NCBI RefSeq assembly: GCF_001192835.1
Contig: NZ_DF968182.1
Span: 2,110,345-2,174,344 of the forward strand
Source: Lentimicrobium saccharophilum
Lineage (GTDB): Bacteria > Bacteroidota > Bacteroidia > Bacteroidales > Lentimicrobiaceae
Direction: 5' to 3'
Length of the DNA stretch: 64,000 nt
Both the position numbers and the translations under genes were made by a program. The notes beneath the pieces were generated by a model, which was not told the DNA's origin, searched no databases, and was given only the letters and a program-made list of their open reading frames with translations. Shown here piece after piece: positions 37,246-43,998 of the stretch. Each line of letters begins with the position of its first letter. Position 1 is the stretch's first letter.

Positions 37246-37253
37246 TAAATTTG
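37246..37253 (+). promoter_or_regulatory. Promoter -7 element of tRNA-Lys
   Basis: TAAATTTG, an exact TAnnTTTG match, ends 17 bp before the mature 5' end of tRNA-Lys. Confidence 0.6.
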
Positions 37254-37270
37254 CAGCCCCGAACAAAAAA

Positions 37271-37343
37271 CTCTCCGTAGCTCAGTTGGTAGAGCAAATG
37301 ACTCTTAATCATTGGGTCGAAGGTTCGAGTCCTTCCGGGGAGA
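37271..37343 (+). tRNA. tRNA-Lys (anticodon CTT)
   Basis: All four arms fold. Acceptor CTCTCCG pairs with CGGGGAG (one wobble), D arm GCTC/GAGC with the AGTTGGTA loop, anticodon stem AATGA/TCATT with loop CTCTTAA (anticodon at 37304-37306), T arm GAAGG/CCTTC with TTCGAGT. Discriminator A; CCA is not encoded. It has its own promoter and terminator. Confidence 0.95.
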
Positions 37344-37350
37344 CACAAAT

Positions 37351-37387
37351 GAACGCCCGTTTCTTCACTGAAACGGGCGTTCGGATT
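37351..37387 (+). terminator. Terminator of tRNA-Lys
   Basis: A perfect 13-bp stem, GAACGCCCGTTTC / GAAACGGGCGTTC with a 6-base loop, is followed by GGATTTTT seven bases after the tRNA. Confidence 0.88.
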
Positions 37388-37527
37388 TTTATCAGCGACT
37401 CAGGATTCAACAATCAATCAGGAATGGCAAACATTTTTCATACAGTTCCAGGCATCACAGTTTTAGCAAACAAGTAAGACTGCAAAAAATAATCATAAAA
37501 TTTTAGCTTGTAAACCAGGGAAATTAT

Positions 37528-37535
37528 TACTTTTG
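37528..37535 (+). promoter_or_regulatory. Promoter -7 element of the tRNA-Pro/tRNA-Thr unit
   Basis: TACTTTTG matches TAnnTTTG exactly, 25 bp before tRNA-Pro. TTG at 37508-37510 could be the -33 box (17 bp gap). No comparable element is seen between tRNA-Pro and tRNA-Thr. Confidence 0.6.
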
Positions 37536-37560
37536 CAGCCCTGAATCATAAAAGTTCCCT

Positions 37561-37637
37561 CGGGATGTAGCGCAGCCCGGTAGCGCGCTTCGTTCGGGAC
37601 GAAGAGGCCGCAGGTTCGAATCCTGTCATCCCGACCA
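37561..37637 (+). tRNA. tRNA-Pro (anticodon CGG)
   Basis: Acceptor CGGGATG/CATCCCG, D arm GCGC/GCGC with loop AGCCCGGTA, anticodon stem CTTCG/CGAAG with loop TTCGGGA (anticodon at 37595-37597), T arm GCAGG/CCTGT with TTCGAAT. The 3' CCA is encoded (37635-37637), unlike in the neighbouring tRNA-Lys and tRNA-Thr genes. Confidence 0.95.
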
Positions 37638-37643
37638 ACGACC

Positions 37644-37675
37644 AAGCCTGCTTGTTATTTCCAGGCAGGCTTTTT
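37644..37675 (+). terminator. Terminator-like hairpin between tRNA-Pro and tRNA-Thr
   Basis: AAGCCTGC / GCAGGCTT (8 bp, 13-base loop) is followed by a T-run that ends at the base directly before the mature 5' end of tRNA-Thr. It has intrinsic-terminator form, yet tRNA-Thr has no visible promoter of its own, so it must be leaky or act in processing. Confidence 0.6.
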
Positions 37676-37748
37676 GCCACTTTAGCTCAGTCGGTAGAGC
37701 AGCTCATTCGTAATGAGCGGGTCGGGGGTTCGAGTCCCCTGAGTGGCT
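37676..37748 (+). tRNA. tRNA-Thr (anticodon CGT)
   Basis: Acceptor GCCACTT/GAGTGGC (one wobble), D arm GCTC/GAGC with loop AGTCGGTA, anticodon stem GCTCA/TGAGC with loop TTCGTAA (anticodon at 37709-37711), T arm GGGGG/CCCCT with TTCGAGT. Discriminator T; CCA not encoded. Its 3' end from 37718 onward is the first member of the 126-bp tandem array. Confidence 0.95.
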
Positions 37749-38284
37749 CACAAGCCGGATAACTTTCCGGCTTTTTTATTCCCCATAAACGGATTTAAGA
37801 AAAATAATGGCAGAGCAGTCTCGTCGCGCAAAGCGTGACGAGACGGGTCGGGGGTTCGAGTCCCCTGAGTGGCTCACAAGCCGGATAACTTTCCGGCTTT
37901 TTTATTCCCCATAAACGGATTTAAGAAAAATAATGGCAGAGCAGTCTCGTCGCGCAAAGCGTGACGAGACGGGTCGGGGGTTCGAGTCCCCTGAGTGGCT
38001 CACAAGCCGGATAACTTTCCGGCTTTTTTATTCCCCATAAACGAATTTAAGAAAAATAATGGCAGAGCAGTCTCGTCGCGCAAAGCGTGACGAGATTGGT
38101 CGGGGGTTCGAGTCCCCTGAGTGGCTCACAAGCCGGATAACTTTCCGGCTTTTTTATTCCCCATAAACGAATTTAAGAAAAATAATGGCAGAGCAGTCTC
38201 GTCGCGCAAAGCGTGACGAGACGGGTCGGGGGTTCGAGTCCCCTGAGTGGCTCACAAGCCGGATAACTTTCCGGCTTTTTTATT
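37718..38284 (+). repeat. 126-bp tandem array of tRNA-Thr 3' ends with terminators and tRNA-like hairpins
   Basis: Starting inside tRNA-Thr, a 126-bp unit is repeated about 4.5 times. The tRNA tail GAGTGGCTCA recurs at 37741, 37867, 37993, 38119 and 38245, exactly 126 bp apart. Each unit holds the T arm and acceptor 3' strand, then a terminator (stem AAGCCGG/CCGGCTT plus T6), an AT-rich spacer, then GGCAGAGCAG (like the D-arm end of the tRNA) and a 12-bp hairpin with AAA loop where the anticodon arm should be. The four tRNA-like remnants are 37809-37874, 37935-38000, 38061-38126 and 38187-38252; none has a 5' acceptor strand or full D arm, so none is a functional tRNA. Copies differ at only a few bases (GGATTT versus GAATTT; GAGACGG versus GAGATTG in the third remnant). 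Confidence 0.95.
37752..37777 (+). terminator. Terminator of tRNA-Thr (first of five copies)
   Basis: Stem AAGCCGG/CCGGCTT with an 8-base loop and a T-run of six, directly after the tRNA. Identical copies follow each of the four repeated tRNA tails at 126-bp steps, so any readthrough RNA meets up to five terminators. Confidence 0.85.
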
Positions 38285-38376
38285 TCTCAGTGCGGCTTAG
38301 TCTGTGACTGCGTCGAAAATCAAAGAATCAAATATTTCACCGTTCACCGCGGTCTTCAACTATGTCGTCCAGATCA

Positions 38377-39432
38377 TCAGGCCGCCTTTTTCTCCGGAAA
38401 GAGCAGTGAAGCGCCAATACTTACGCCGAGAATTATCAGAATGATATACAACGAGTGTGCGGTGGAAAAGCCGATTTCTTTCAGCCAGTGGTGCGTCAGC
38501 ATTTTAACGCCGATGAATACCAGCAATACAGAGAGACCGGTTTTCAGGTAACGGAAAATATCAATGATGTTGACCACCATAAAAAACAAAGCCCTGAGAC
38601 CAAGAATGGCAAAAACATTGGAAAAGAAAACAATATAGGGGTCTTTGGTTACAGCAAAGATTGCCGGGATGGAATCCACCGCAAAAATCAGGTCAGTGAA
38701 TTCAATAACCATCAAAACTATAAACAGGGGTGTAATATATCTTTTGCCACTCTTCCTGATAAAAAAATGATGCCTCACGAATACCGGGTATACAGGAAGA
38801 TACTTCGAAGCGAATCTGACCACCGGATGGGTGGCGGCATCTATTTTCTCTTTCTGGTTGCGTGTGATAAACATCTTTACCCCGGTAAAAATCAATAAAG
38901 CGCCAAAAAGATAAAGTACCCAGGCAAACTGCTGTATAATGGCAGAGGCAGAGAATATAAAGGCAAACCTGAGCACAATGGCGGCCAGAATTCCCCAGAA
39001 CAAAACGCGGCGGTAATACCGTGGCTCGACGCCAAACGCATAGAAAACCATGACCATGACAAAAATATTGTCTACCGATAAGGCTTTCTCAATCAGGTAG
39101 CCGGTAAGAAATTCCAGGGCAAGATTATTCTTGTAAATCTTAAGTGCTTCCGGGTATGCCAATCCGTCAATTTTTACCGGATGTCCGTATTTGGAGACCA
39201 GAAGCTGCAGGTCCTGAACCGCACCTTTATTGCCCAGGTGTATCCACTCCCCATGGGTAATCAGCAGTACATAGAATCCCAGCGAAAAAGCGATCCAGAG
39301 CAAAGTCCAGAAAAGAGCTTCCCGGAAAGGGATCACATGGTTTCTTCTGTCAAAAACACCAAGGTCCAGGAGCAGGACCCCTGTAATAACAGTGATAAAG
39401 ACCGAGAAGAAGATTATCTCACTCTGATTCAT
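38377..39432 (-). CDS. TerC family integral membrane protein
   Basis: A 351-residue protein of the TerC/Alx family with about nine transmembrane helices. Family features: VLLLDLGVFDRRNHVIPFREAL near the N-terminus, the conserved acidic TGYLIEKALSVDNIFV in mid-protein and VIEFTDLIFAVDSIPAIFAVTKDP, whose acidic residues lie within membrane helices and are thought to bind metal. Relatives are linked to manganese export, tellurite resistance or assisting secreted metalloproteins. It is transcribed alone from a perfect -7 element towards the tRNA array. Confidence 0.93.
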   Translation of the reverse strand: MNQSEIIFFSVFITVITGVLLLDLGVFDRRNHVIPFREALFWTLLWIAFSLGFYVLLITHGEWIHLGNKGAVQDLQLLVSKYGHPVKIDGLAYPEALKIYKNNLALEFLTGYLIEKALSVDNIFVMVMVFYAFGVEPRYYRRVLFWGILAAIVLRFAFIFSASAIIQQFAWVLYLFGALLIFTGVKMFITRNQKEKIDAATHPVVRFASKYLPVYPVFVRHHFFIRKSGKRYITPLFIVLMVIEFTDLIFAVDSIPAIFAVTKDPYIVFFSNVFAILGLRALFFMVVNIIDIFRYLKTGLSVLLVFIGVKMLTHHWLKEIGFSTAHSLYIILIILGVSIGASLLFPEKKAA

Positions 39433-39452
39433 TACAAGAAAAATTAGATGCG

Positions 39453-39460
39453 CAAAAGTA
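39453..39460 (-). promoter_or_regulatory. Promoter -7 element of the TerC gene
   Basis: TACTTTTG on the minus strand, an exact TAnnTTTG match 21 bp before the ATG, implying a very short leader. Confidence 0.55.
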
Positions 39461-39550
39461 CCATTTAGCTTTTTCTGGTCATTGAAAAACTGTCGAATAT
39501 TTCACCTGGTGTAAAAAACAGTCAGGATGTGCTTTGTAATAAAAACTTTC

Positions 39551-39558
39551 TAATTTTG
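39551..39558 (+). promoter_or_regulatory. Promoter -7 element of the glutamine synthetase gene
   Basis: TAATTTTG, an exact TAnnTTTG match 86 bp before the ATG. TTTG at 39533-39536 is only 14 bp upstream, shorter than the usual spacing. The leader of about 80 nt is longer than for other genes here. Confidence 0.5.
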
Positions 39559-39643
39559 AGCACTTTTTCAACTGAGCCTGGTCAAAGAAAAAACCTGAAT
39601 ATGCTTTGCAGACTGCCGGAATAACTCATAAAACTTCAATAAT

Positions 39644-41146
39644 ATGACTGTTTTCACAGAATTAAACCCGAATCCGCTTGTACAATATCTGAACAAATCC
39701 GCGGAAGAATTTACAAAAGCCGACATCATTAAATACATTGAAGACCATAACATTGAGATGGTCAACTTCAGGTACACCGGAGGCGATGGCAGGCTGAAGA
39801 CCCTCAATTTTGTAATCAGTTCACGCGATCACCTTAACTCCATCCTGACTACAGGTGAAAGGGTTGACGGGTCAAGCCTGTTCCCGTTTATACAGGCAGG
39901 GTCGAGCGACCTTTACGTTGTTCCGCGTTACAGGACTGCTTTTGTGAATCCGTTTTCGGATGTGCCCGCGCTTGACATCCTCTGCTCATATTACAACAAA
40001 GACGGCGAGCCACTCGAAAGCTCCCCTGAATACATCCTGCGCAAGGCCCATAAGGCACTGAAAGAAAAAACCGGGTATACTTTCAATGTAATGGGTGAAC
40101 TGGAGTACTACGTAATCAGCGAAGAAGAAGACCTTTTCAGGGCAGTGGACCAGAAAGGGTACCATGAATCCTTCCCATTTGCCAAGTGGGAGCAACTGCG
40201 CACCGAAGCCATGACTGCCATGGCCAAAGCCGGCTGTTTGATAAAATACGGTCATTCCGAAGTCGGGAATTTCTCTCAGGACGGGAAATTATACGAGCAG
40301 AACGAGATTGAATTTATGCCAACTAATCTTGAAGAAGCCGCAGACCAGCTGGTTATAGCCAAATGGATTCTCCGCTCACTGGCTTATAAATATGGTGTTA
40401 CCGTGACTTTTGCCCCAAAAATCACGGTTGGCAAAGCCGGAAGCGGATTACACATTCACACCAAGCTTGTGAAGGACGGCAAAAACCAGATGGTAGCAAA
40501 CGGAAAGCTGAGCGATACTGCGCGCAAGGCCATCGCCGGTTACCTTGAGCTTGCCCCTTCACTTACGGCATTTGGTAATTCCAACCCCACCTCCTATTTC
40601 AGGCTGGTCCCGCATCAGGAAGCACCCACCAACATCTGCTGGGGCGACCGCAACCGCAGCGTACTGGTAAGGGTTCCCCTGGGCTGGACAGGGGGTAACT
40701 CCATGATTTATCATGCCAACCCTCTTGAAAAACCCACCGATGATGATCTGTCACAACTCCAGACTGTTGAATTCCGCTGCCCCGACGGCTCCGCAGATAT
40801 TTACCTGTTGCTGGCCGGACTGACCGTTGCCGCAAGACACGGTCTGGAAATGAAAGACGCCCTTCAGAAAGCCGAAAAAACCTATGTGGATGTAAATATC
40901 TTCGATGAGAAAAATAAAGAAAGGCTGGCTGAACTCAACAAACTTCCTGTTTCATGCTGGGAATCGGCTGCAATGCTTGAGCAGCAGGCAGAAATTTATC
41001 TGAAATACGGCGTATTTTCACAAGGAGTGATCGACGGGGTAGCCCGGAAATTAAGGAGTTATAAGGACGAACACCTTCGTGAAGAAATCAGCTGTAAAAA
41101 GGAAAAAATCATGTCTTTGGTGGAGCAATATTTCCACTGCGGATAA
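39644..41146 (+). CDS. glnA: Glutamine synthetase (type I-like, 500 residues)
   Basis: A 500-residue GS-family enzyme for ATP-dependent glutamine formation. N-terminal beta-grasp VNFRYTGGDGRLKTLNF and VDGSSLFPFIQAGSSDLYVVPR; catalytic-domain motifs MGELEYYV (metal Glu), NEIEFMP, GKAGSGLHIH (metal His), TSYFRLVPHQEAPTNICWGDRNRS and the Arg/Glu segment VEFRCPDGSADIYLLLAG. The family assignment is firm. The C-terminal region lacks the NLY-D-LP-type adenylylation loop of enterobacterial GlnA, so control is probably by feedback or expression. A more distant glutamine synthetase-like ligase remains possible. Confidence 0.88.
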   Translation: MTVFTELNPNPLVQYLNKSAEEFTKADIIKYIEDHNIEMVNFRYTGGDGRLKTLNFVISSRDHLNSILTTGERVDGSSLFPFIQAGSSDLYVVPRYRTAFVNPFSDVPALDILCSYYNKDGEPLESSPEYILRKAHKALKEKTGYTFNVMGELEYYVISEEEDLFRAVDQKGYHESFPFAKWEQLRTEAMTAMAKAGCLIKYGHSEVGNFSQDGKLYEQNEIEFMPTNLEEAADQLVIAKWILRSLAYKYGVTVTFAPKITVGKAGSGLHIHTKLVKDGKNQMVANGKLSDTARKAIAGYLELAPSLTAFGNSNPTSYFRLVPHQEAPTNICWGDRNRSVLVRVPLGWTGGNSMIYHANPLEKPTDDDLSQLQTVEFRCPDGSADIYLLLAGLTVAARHGLEMKDALQKAEKTYVDVNIFDEKNKERLAELNKLPVSCWESAAMLEQQAEIYLKYGVFSQGVIDGVARKLRSYKDEHLREEISCKKEKIMSLVEQYFHCG

Positions 41147-41171
41147 GAAGTCTTAATAAAACCAACCGAAC

Positions 41172-41208
41172 AGGCCCTTTCTGCATTTCATTGCTGAGGG
41201 GCCTTTTT
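41172..41208 (+). terminator. Probable terminator of the glutamine synthetase gene
   Basis: Stem AGGCCC/GGGCCT with a long loop and five T residues, 26 bp after the stop. It extends into the 3' end of the convergent membrane-protein gene. Confidence 0.5.
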
Positions 41209-42297
41209 CATTTTCCTGAACCGGATCAGCTTCCGTCCCAGGTACACCCGCCTGAGCCACAATGGTAAAACAATTGCACCAATGATCAGGTAGGGATAAT
41301 AACTGATCAGCCGCCACGACAAAGCTACCAGTGTGGTAAGGTCGCCGGCCGGTCCTGCAATGAATTCCCGGAGGAATACCGGGAAAAAATATTCTGCAAT
41401 TCCGCTTCCGCCCGGAGTAGGACTTATCAGCATAATTACCCACATCATCAGTTGGCGGGCATAAATCAGCATATTCTCCGAAAAAGCGATAGAACCGGTA
41501 AACGCCATAATCAGGAAATTCACAACCCAGAAACGGGCTGTCCAGGAAAAGATCGTCGCTCCGAATGCCTTTAGCCAGAAAATGGAATTTTTGTCTCGCA
41601 GCTCACGGGAGGTAATGATTACCTGATCACCCGTAACTTCGGCACCTTCCCTGAACTTCCGGAAAAGTTTCAATGAGGTAATCCGCATCAGCAACCATTT
41701 GAATCCGCCGGGATTAAATAAAATGCCGTATGCAAGCAATAAGGTCAGAATTACGATCAGTGTGAATCCGATAAAGAAAATGCCCATTGGGCTGAAATCG
41801 GCACCAAGCATGGTAAAAACTTTGCCGGTTACGGAAAGCCTTTCGTACCCGGCCAATATAAAAATAACCGGCACCATTACTATGTAAAACATCTCGTCCA
41901 GCATCGCAGTAACCACCACAATGGCTGTAGATCTGCCTGTTCCGAGTTTCTCCTTACTTAAGATAAAAACAGCAATGGCCGACCCTCCGACCACCGAGGG
42001 GGTAACACTGGAAGCAAACTCCCACAGCATGATCACTTCGAAGGATTTTCTCCAGTTGAGTACCTCCCCTGTAAGGAGGCGGATCCTGTACATATAGGCA
42101 AGATCCCGGATCACCATCATCAGGAAGGCAAGCATAAAAAAATATACCGAATGCCATCGCCAGTTAATGGAAGCCAGATCGCTATGGGTAAGGTCACCGG
42201 CAATCATGTAAATAATTACACCCAGTCCGAGAATTACCGGAATGATGATTCTCCGGAAAGCAAAAAGATTCAGAATACGTCGTTGCTGGCTGGGCAT
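41188..42297 (-). CDS. Flippase-like / lysylphosphatidylglycerol-synthase TM-domain protein
   Basis: A 369-residue polytopic protein related to the membrane half of MprF and to AglD/UPF0104 proteins. About eight helices are seen, with family segments FEVIMLWEFASSVTPSVVGGSAIAVFIL and, near the C-terminus, LMMWVIMLISPTPGGSGIAEYFFPVFL followed by LSWRLISYYPYLIIGAI. There is no aminoacyl-transfer domain, so it is probably a lipid or lipid-linked-glycan flippase rather than an LPG synthase. It has its own promoter. Confidence 0.88.
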   Translation of the reverse strand: MPSQQRRILNLFAFRRIIIPVILGLGVIIYMIAGDLTHSDLASINWRWHSVYFFMLAFLMMVIRDLAYMYRIRLLTGEVLNWRKSFEVIMLWEFASSVTPSVVGGSAIAVFILSKEKLGTGRSTAIVVVTAMLDEMFYIVMVPVIFILAGYERLSVTGKVFTMLGADFSPMGIFFIGFTLIVILTLLLAYGILFNPGGFKWLLMRITSLKLFRKFREGAEVTGDQVIITSRELRDKNSIFWLKAFGATIFSWTARFWVVNFLIMAFTGSIAFSENMLIYARQLMMWVIMLISPTPGGSGIAEYFFPVFLREFIAGPAGDLTTLVALSWRLISYYPYLIIGAIVLPLWLRRVYLGRKLIRFRKMKKAPQQ

Positions 42298-42316
42298 AAG
42301 CGTAAATTTCGAAAAG

Positions 42317-42324
42317 CAAAGTTA
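42317..42324 (-). promoter_or_regulatory. Promoter -7 element of the flippase-like gene
   Basis: TAACTTTG on the minus strand, an exact TAnnTTTG match 20 bp before the ATG. Confidence 0.55.
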
Positions 42325-42438
42325 AGGTCTGCAGCTATTGATTAAACAAACAAAAAAGAAAATCTGCTCAACGCCTAATGATTCCTTCTGATTCAGCAAA
42401 GTACGGGCAGGGAAAAAACAGCCCCTAATGCGCCATAT

Positions 42439-42475
42439 TGTCATTATATACCAAGCCAAATATGTCATTTTGTCG
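42439..42475 (+). promoter_or_regulatory. Direct repeats upstream of hsp20, possible activator site
   Basis: TGTCATT occurs at 42439-42445 and again at 42463-42469, with a further TGTC at 42471. They sit about 60-95 bp before the transcription start predicted from the sigma-54-like element, the distance usual for enhancer-binding proteins. The pattern is seen; the role is inference. Confidence 0.35.
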
Positions 42476-42507
42476 CTTTTTCTTGTACCATCATTGCTGT
42501 TTTCCGG

Positions 42508-42524
42508 CTGGCACGGTAGTTGAA
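42508..42524 (+). promoter_or_regulatory. Sigma-54-like (-24/-12) promoter of hsp20
   Basis: CTGGCACGGTAGTTGAA fits the RpoN consensus YTGGCACGrNNNTTGCW at every defined position except the -12 C, which is A. The GG-to-GA spacing (10 bp) is correct. No TAnnTTTG element is seen between it and the hsp20 ATG. Confidence 0.5.
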
Positions 42525-42581
42525 AAACCGGGAATAAACACATTAAAAAAATAAAAAACCAACATCAAGGAGGACCAACCC

Positions 42582-42989
42582 ATGACACTTATCCGCTTTC
42601 ATAACCATCCGGCCATGAACAATACATATGGCCAGTTTTTCAGCAATCCCTCGCGCAACTGCAACAGCTGCAATCCACCGGCCAATATTTACGAACAGGA
42701 TAATGCTTTTTTCATTGAACTGGCTGTTCCCGGTTATATGAAGGAAGACTTTAATATTAACCTGGAGCAGCAGGTACTCAATATATCGGCTGCAGAAAAA
42801 AACAAGGAACCTGAGAATGAAAAATACCTTCGCCGGGAATTCGGTGCCGGAGAAATCAGCAAACGCTTTGTACTTCCCAAAACCGTAGATACCGACAACA
42901 TCAAAGCCGACTATCAGAATGGCATCCTGAAAATTCACATTCCGGTAAAGAAAGAAGTGAAACTCAGCAGGGAAATCGCAATCTCATAA
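42582..42989 (+). CDS. Hsp20/alpha-crystallin small heat-shock protein
   Basis: A 135-residue chaperone that holds unfolding proteins in the cytoplasm. The alpha-crystallin domain covers residues 30-130: PPANIYEQDNAFFIELAVPGY, EDFNINLEQQVLNISA, FGAGEISKRFVLPKTVD, the strand DYQNGILKIHIP, then a short tail. The C-terminal I-x-I anchoring motif may be the REIAIS end. The gene is unusual in two ways: the start is preceded by a full Shine-Dalgarno AAGGAGGA (42567-42574), rare in this phylum, and its promoter looks sigma-54-type. Confidence 0.95.
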   Translation: MTLIRFHNHPAMNNTYGQFFSNPSRNCNSCNPPANIYEQDNAFFIELAVPGYMKEDFNINLEQQVLNISAAEKNKEPENEKYLRREFGAGEISKRFVLPKTVDTDNIKADYQNGILKIHIPVKKEVKLSREIAIS

Positions 42990-43010
42990 ACTCAATATAC
43001 TCACCCAAAA

Positions 43011-43042
43011 AAGCCGCAGTTACATGAAAACTGCGGCTTTTT
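43011..43042 (+). terminator. Terminator of hsp20
   Basis: An 11-bp stem AAGCCGCAGTT / AACTGCGGCTT with a 7-base loop, followed by TTTTTC. Confidence 0.88.
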
Positions 43043-43089
43043 CATTTCGCCGATATTATCACGACCTTTGCCGCAGTTAGATTGATTGC

Positions 43090-43998
43090 ATGGAAAAGAT
43101 AAAAATAAAAGCCCACGCTGCGCTGTTCGGTTCCGGATTGTTGTTCGGCGCCAACTACTGGATTGCCAAAGGGCTGATGCCGGGCACCATGCAACCGATG
43201 CAGATTATATTTGTACGTGGTTTTGCGGCCATGATCCTATTCTGGTTGTTATCTGCAAGTATGCAACCGTTAAAAATTTACCGCTCCGACCATATTAAAC
43301 TGATCATTTGCAGCCTCCTGGGCATCGCCATAAACCAGATTTGCTTTTTTACAGGCCTCAACTACACCAGCCCGGTCGACACTTCCCTGATTCATGCCGG
43401 CAGCCCTCTCATGGTAATCGCGTTTTCTGCCGTCATAGCAGGTGAAAAAGTGACCACTCCGAAAATTGCCGGCATCCTGGCAGGTGGTGCAGGGGCAATT
43501 CTATTGATTTTACAGGGATCTGGTCCGGCAGCAGCAGAAAATCAGCTTCTCGGCAATACACTTATCCTGATAAACATCACCGCATATAGCCTCTACCTTG
43601 TGCTGGTAAAGCCGCTGATGATGAAATACAACGCTGTTACTGTGATGAAGTGGGTTTTTCTCTACGGCTTTCTGATGGTAATCCCTTTCAGTGCAAAAGA
43701 CGCCTTCAGCATAAACTGGCAGGGCTTCACCCCTTCTGCATGGCTTTCGCTGGGCTATATCGTTGTGGGAACAACCTTCCTGGCTTATCTGCTCACGACT
43801 TTTTCGCTGAAGGCCTTAAGCGCCGGGGTGGCAGGATATTACATTTACATGCAACCGGTGATAGCGGCCGCAATTGGGATTTTCATGTTCAGTGAAGCGT
43901 TGAGCACGGCCAAAATAGTTGCCGGAATATTGATTTTTGCGGGCGTTTACCTTGTAAACCGCCCGGCCGGCATTAAAACAAATGCCGGAAAGGAATAA
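43090..43998 (+). CDS. EamA/DMT-superfamily transporter
   Basis: A 302-residue protein with ten hydrophobic helices arranged as two EamA repeats: the first from FGSGLLFGANYWIAKGLMPG to LAGGAGAILLILQGS, the second from NTLILINITAYSLYLVLVKPL to IVAGILIFAGVYLVN. Relatives export amino acids, metabolites or drugs; the substrate is unknown. The start ATG is supported by a near -7 element (GACCTTTG, 43063-43070). The 3' end overlaps the convergent cardiolipin synthase gene by 26 bp. Confidence 0.9.
   Translation: MEKIKIKAHAALFGSGLLFGANYWIAKGLMPGTMQPMQIIFVRGFAAMILFWLLSASMQPLKIYRSDHIKLIICSLLGIAINQICFFTGLNYTSPVDTSLIHAGSPLMVIAFSAVIAGEKVTTPKIAGILAGGAGAILLILQGSGPAAAENQLLGNTLILINITAYSLYLVLVKPLMMKYNAVTVMKWVFLYGFLMVIPFSAKDAFSINWQGFTPSAWLSLGYIVVGTTFLAYLLTTFSLKALSAGVAGYYIYMQPVIAAAIGIFMFSEALSTAKIVAGILIFAGVYLVNRPAGIKTNAGKE

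Noticed and set aside
37286-37477. A 63-residue frame starting inside tRNA-Lys.
   Set aside because: It begins within the tRNA and crosses its terminator.
37718-38284. CRISPR array.
   Set aside because: The 126-bp units are almost identical along their full length, with no alternation of short repeat and variable spacer, and no cas genes are present.
37718-38284. Integration-site duplications (attL/attR) of an island at tRNA-Thr.
   Set aside because: Copies are only 126 bp apart, include the terminator and hairpin, and there is no integrase or cargo between them.
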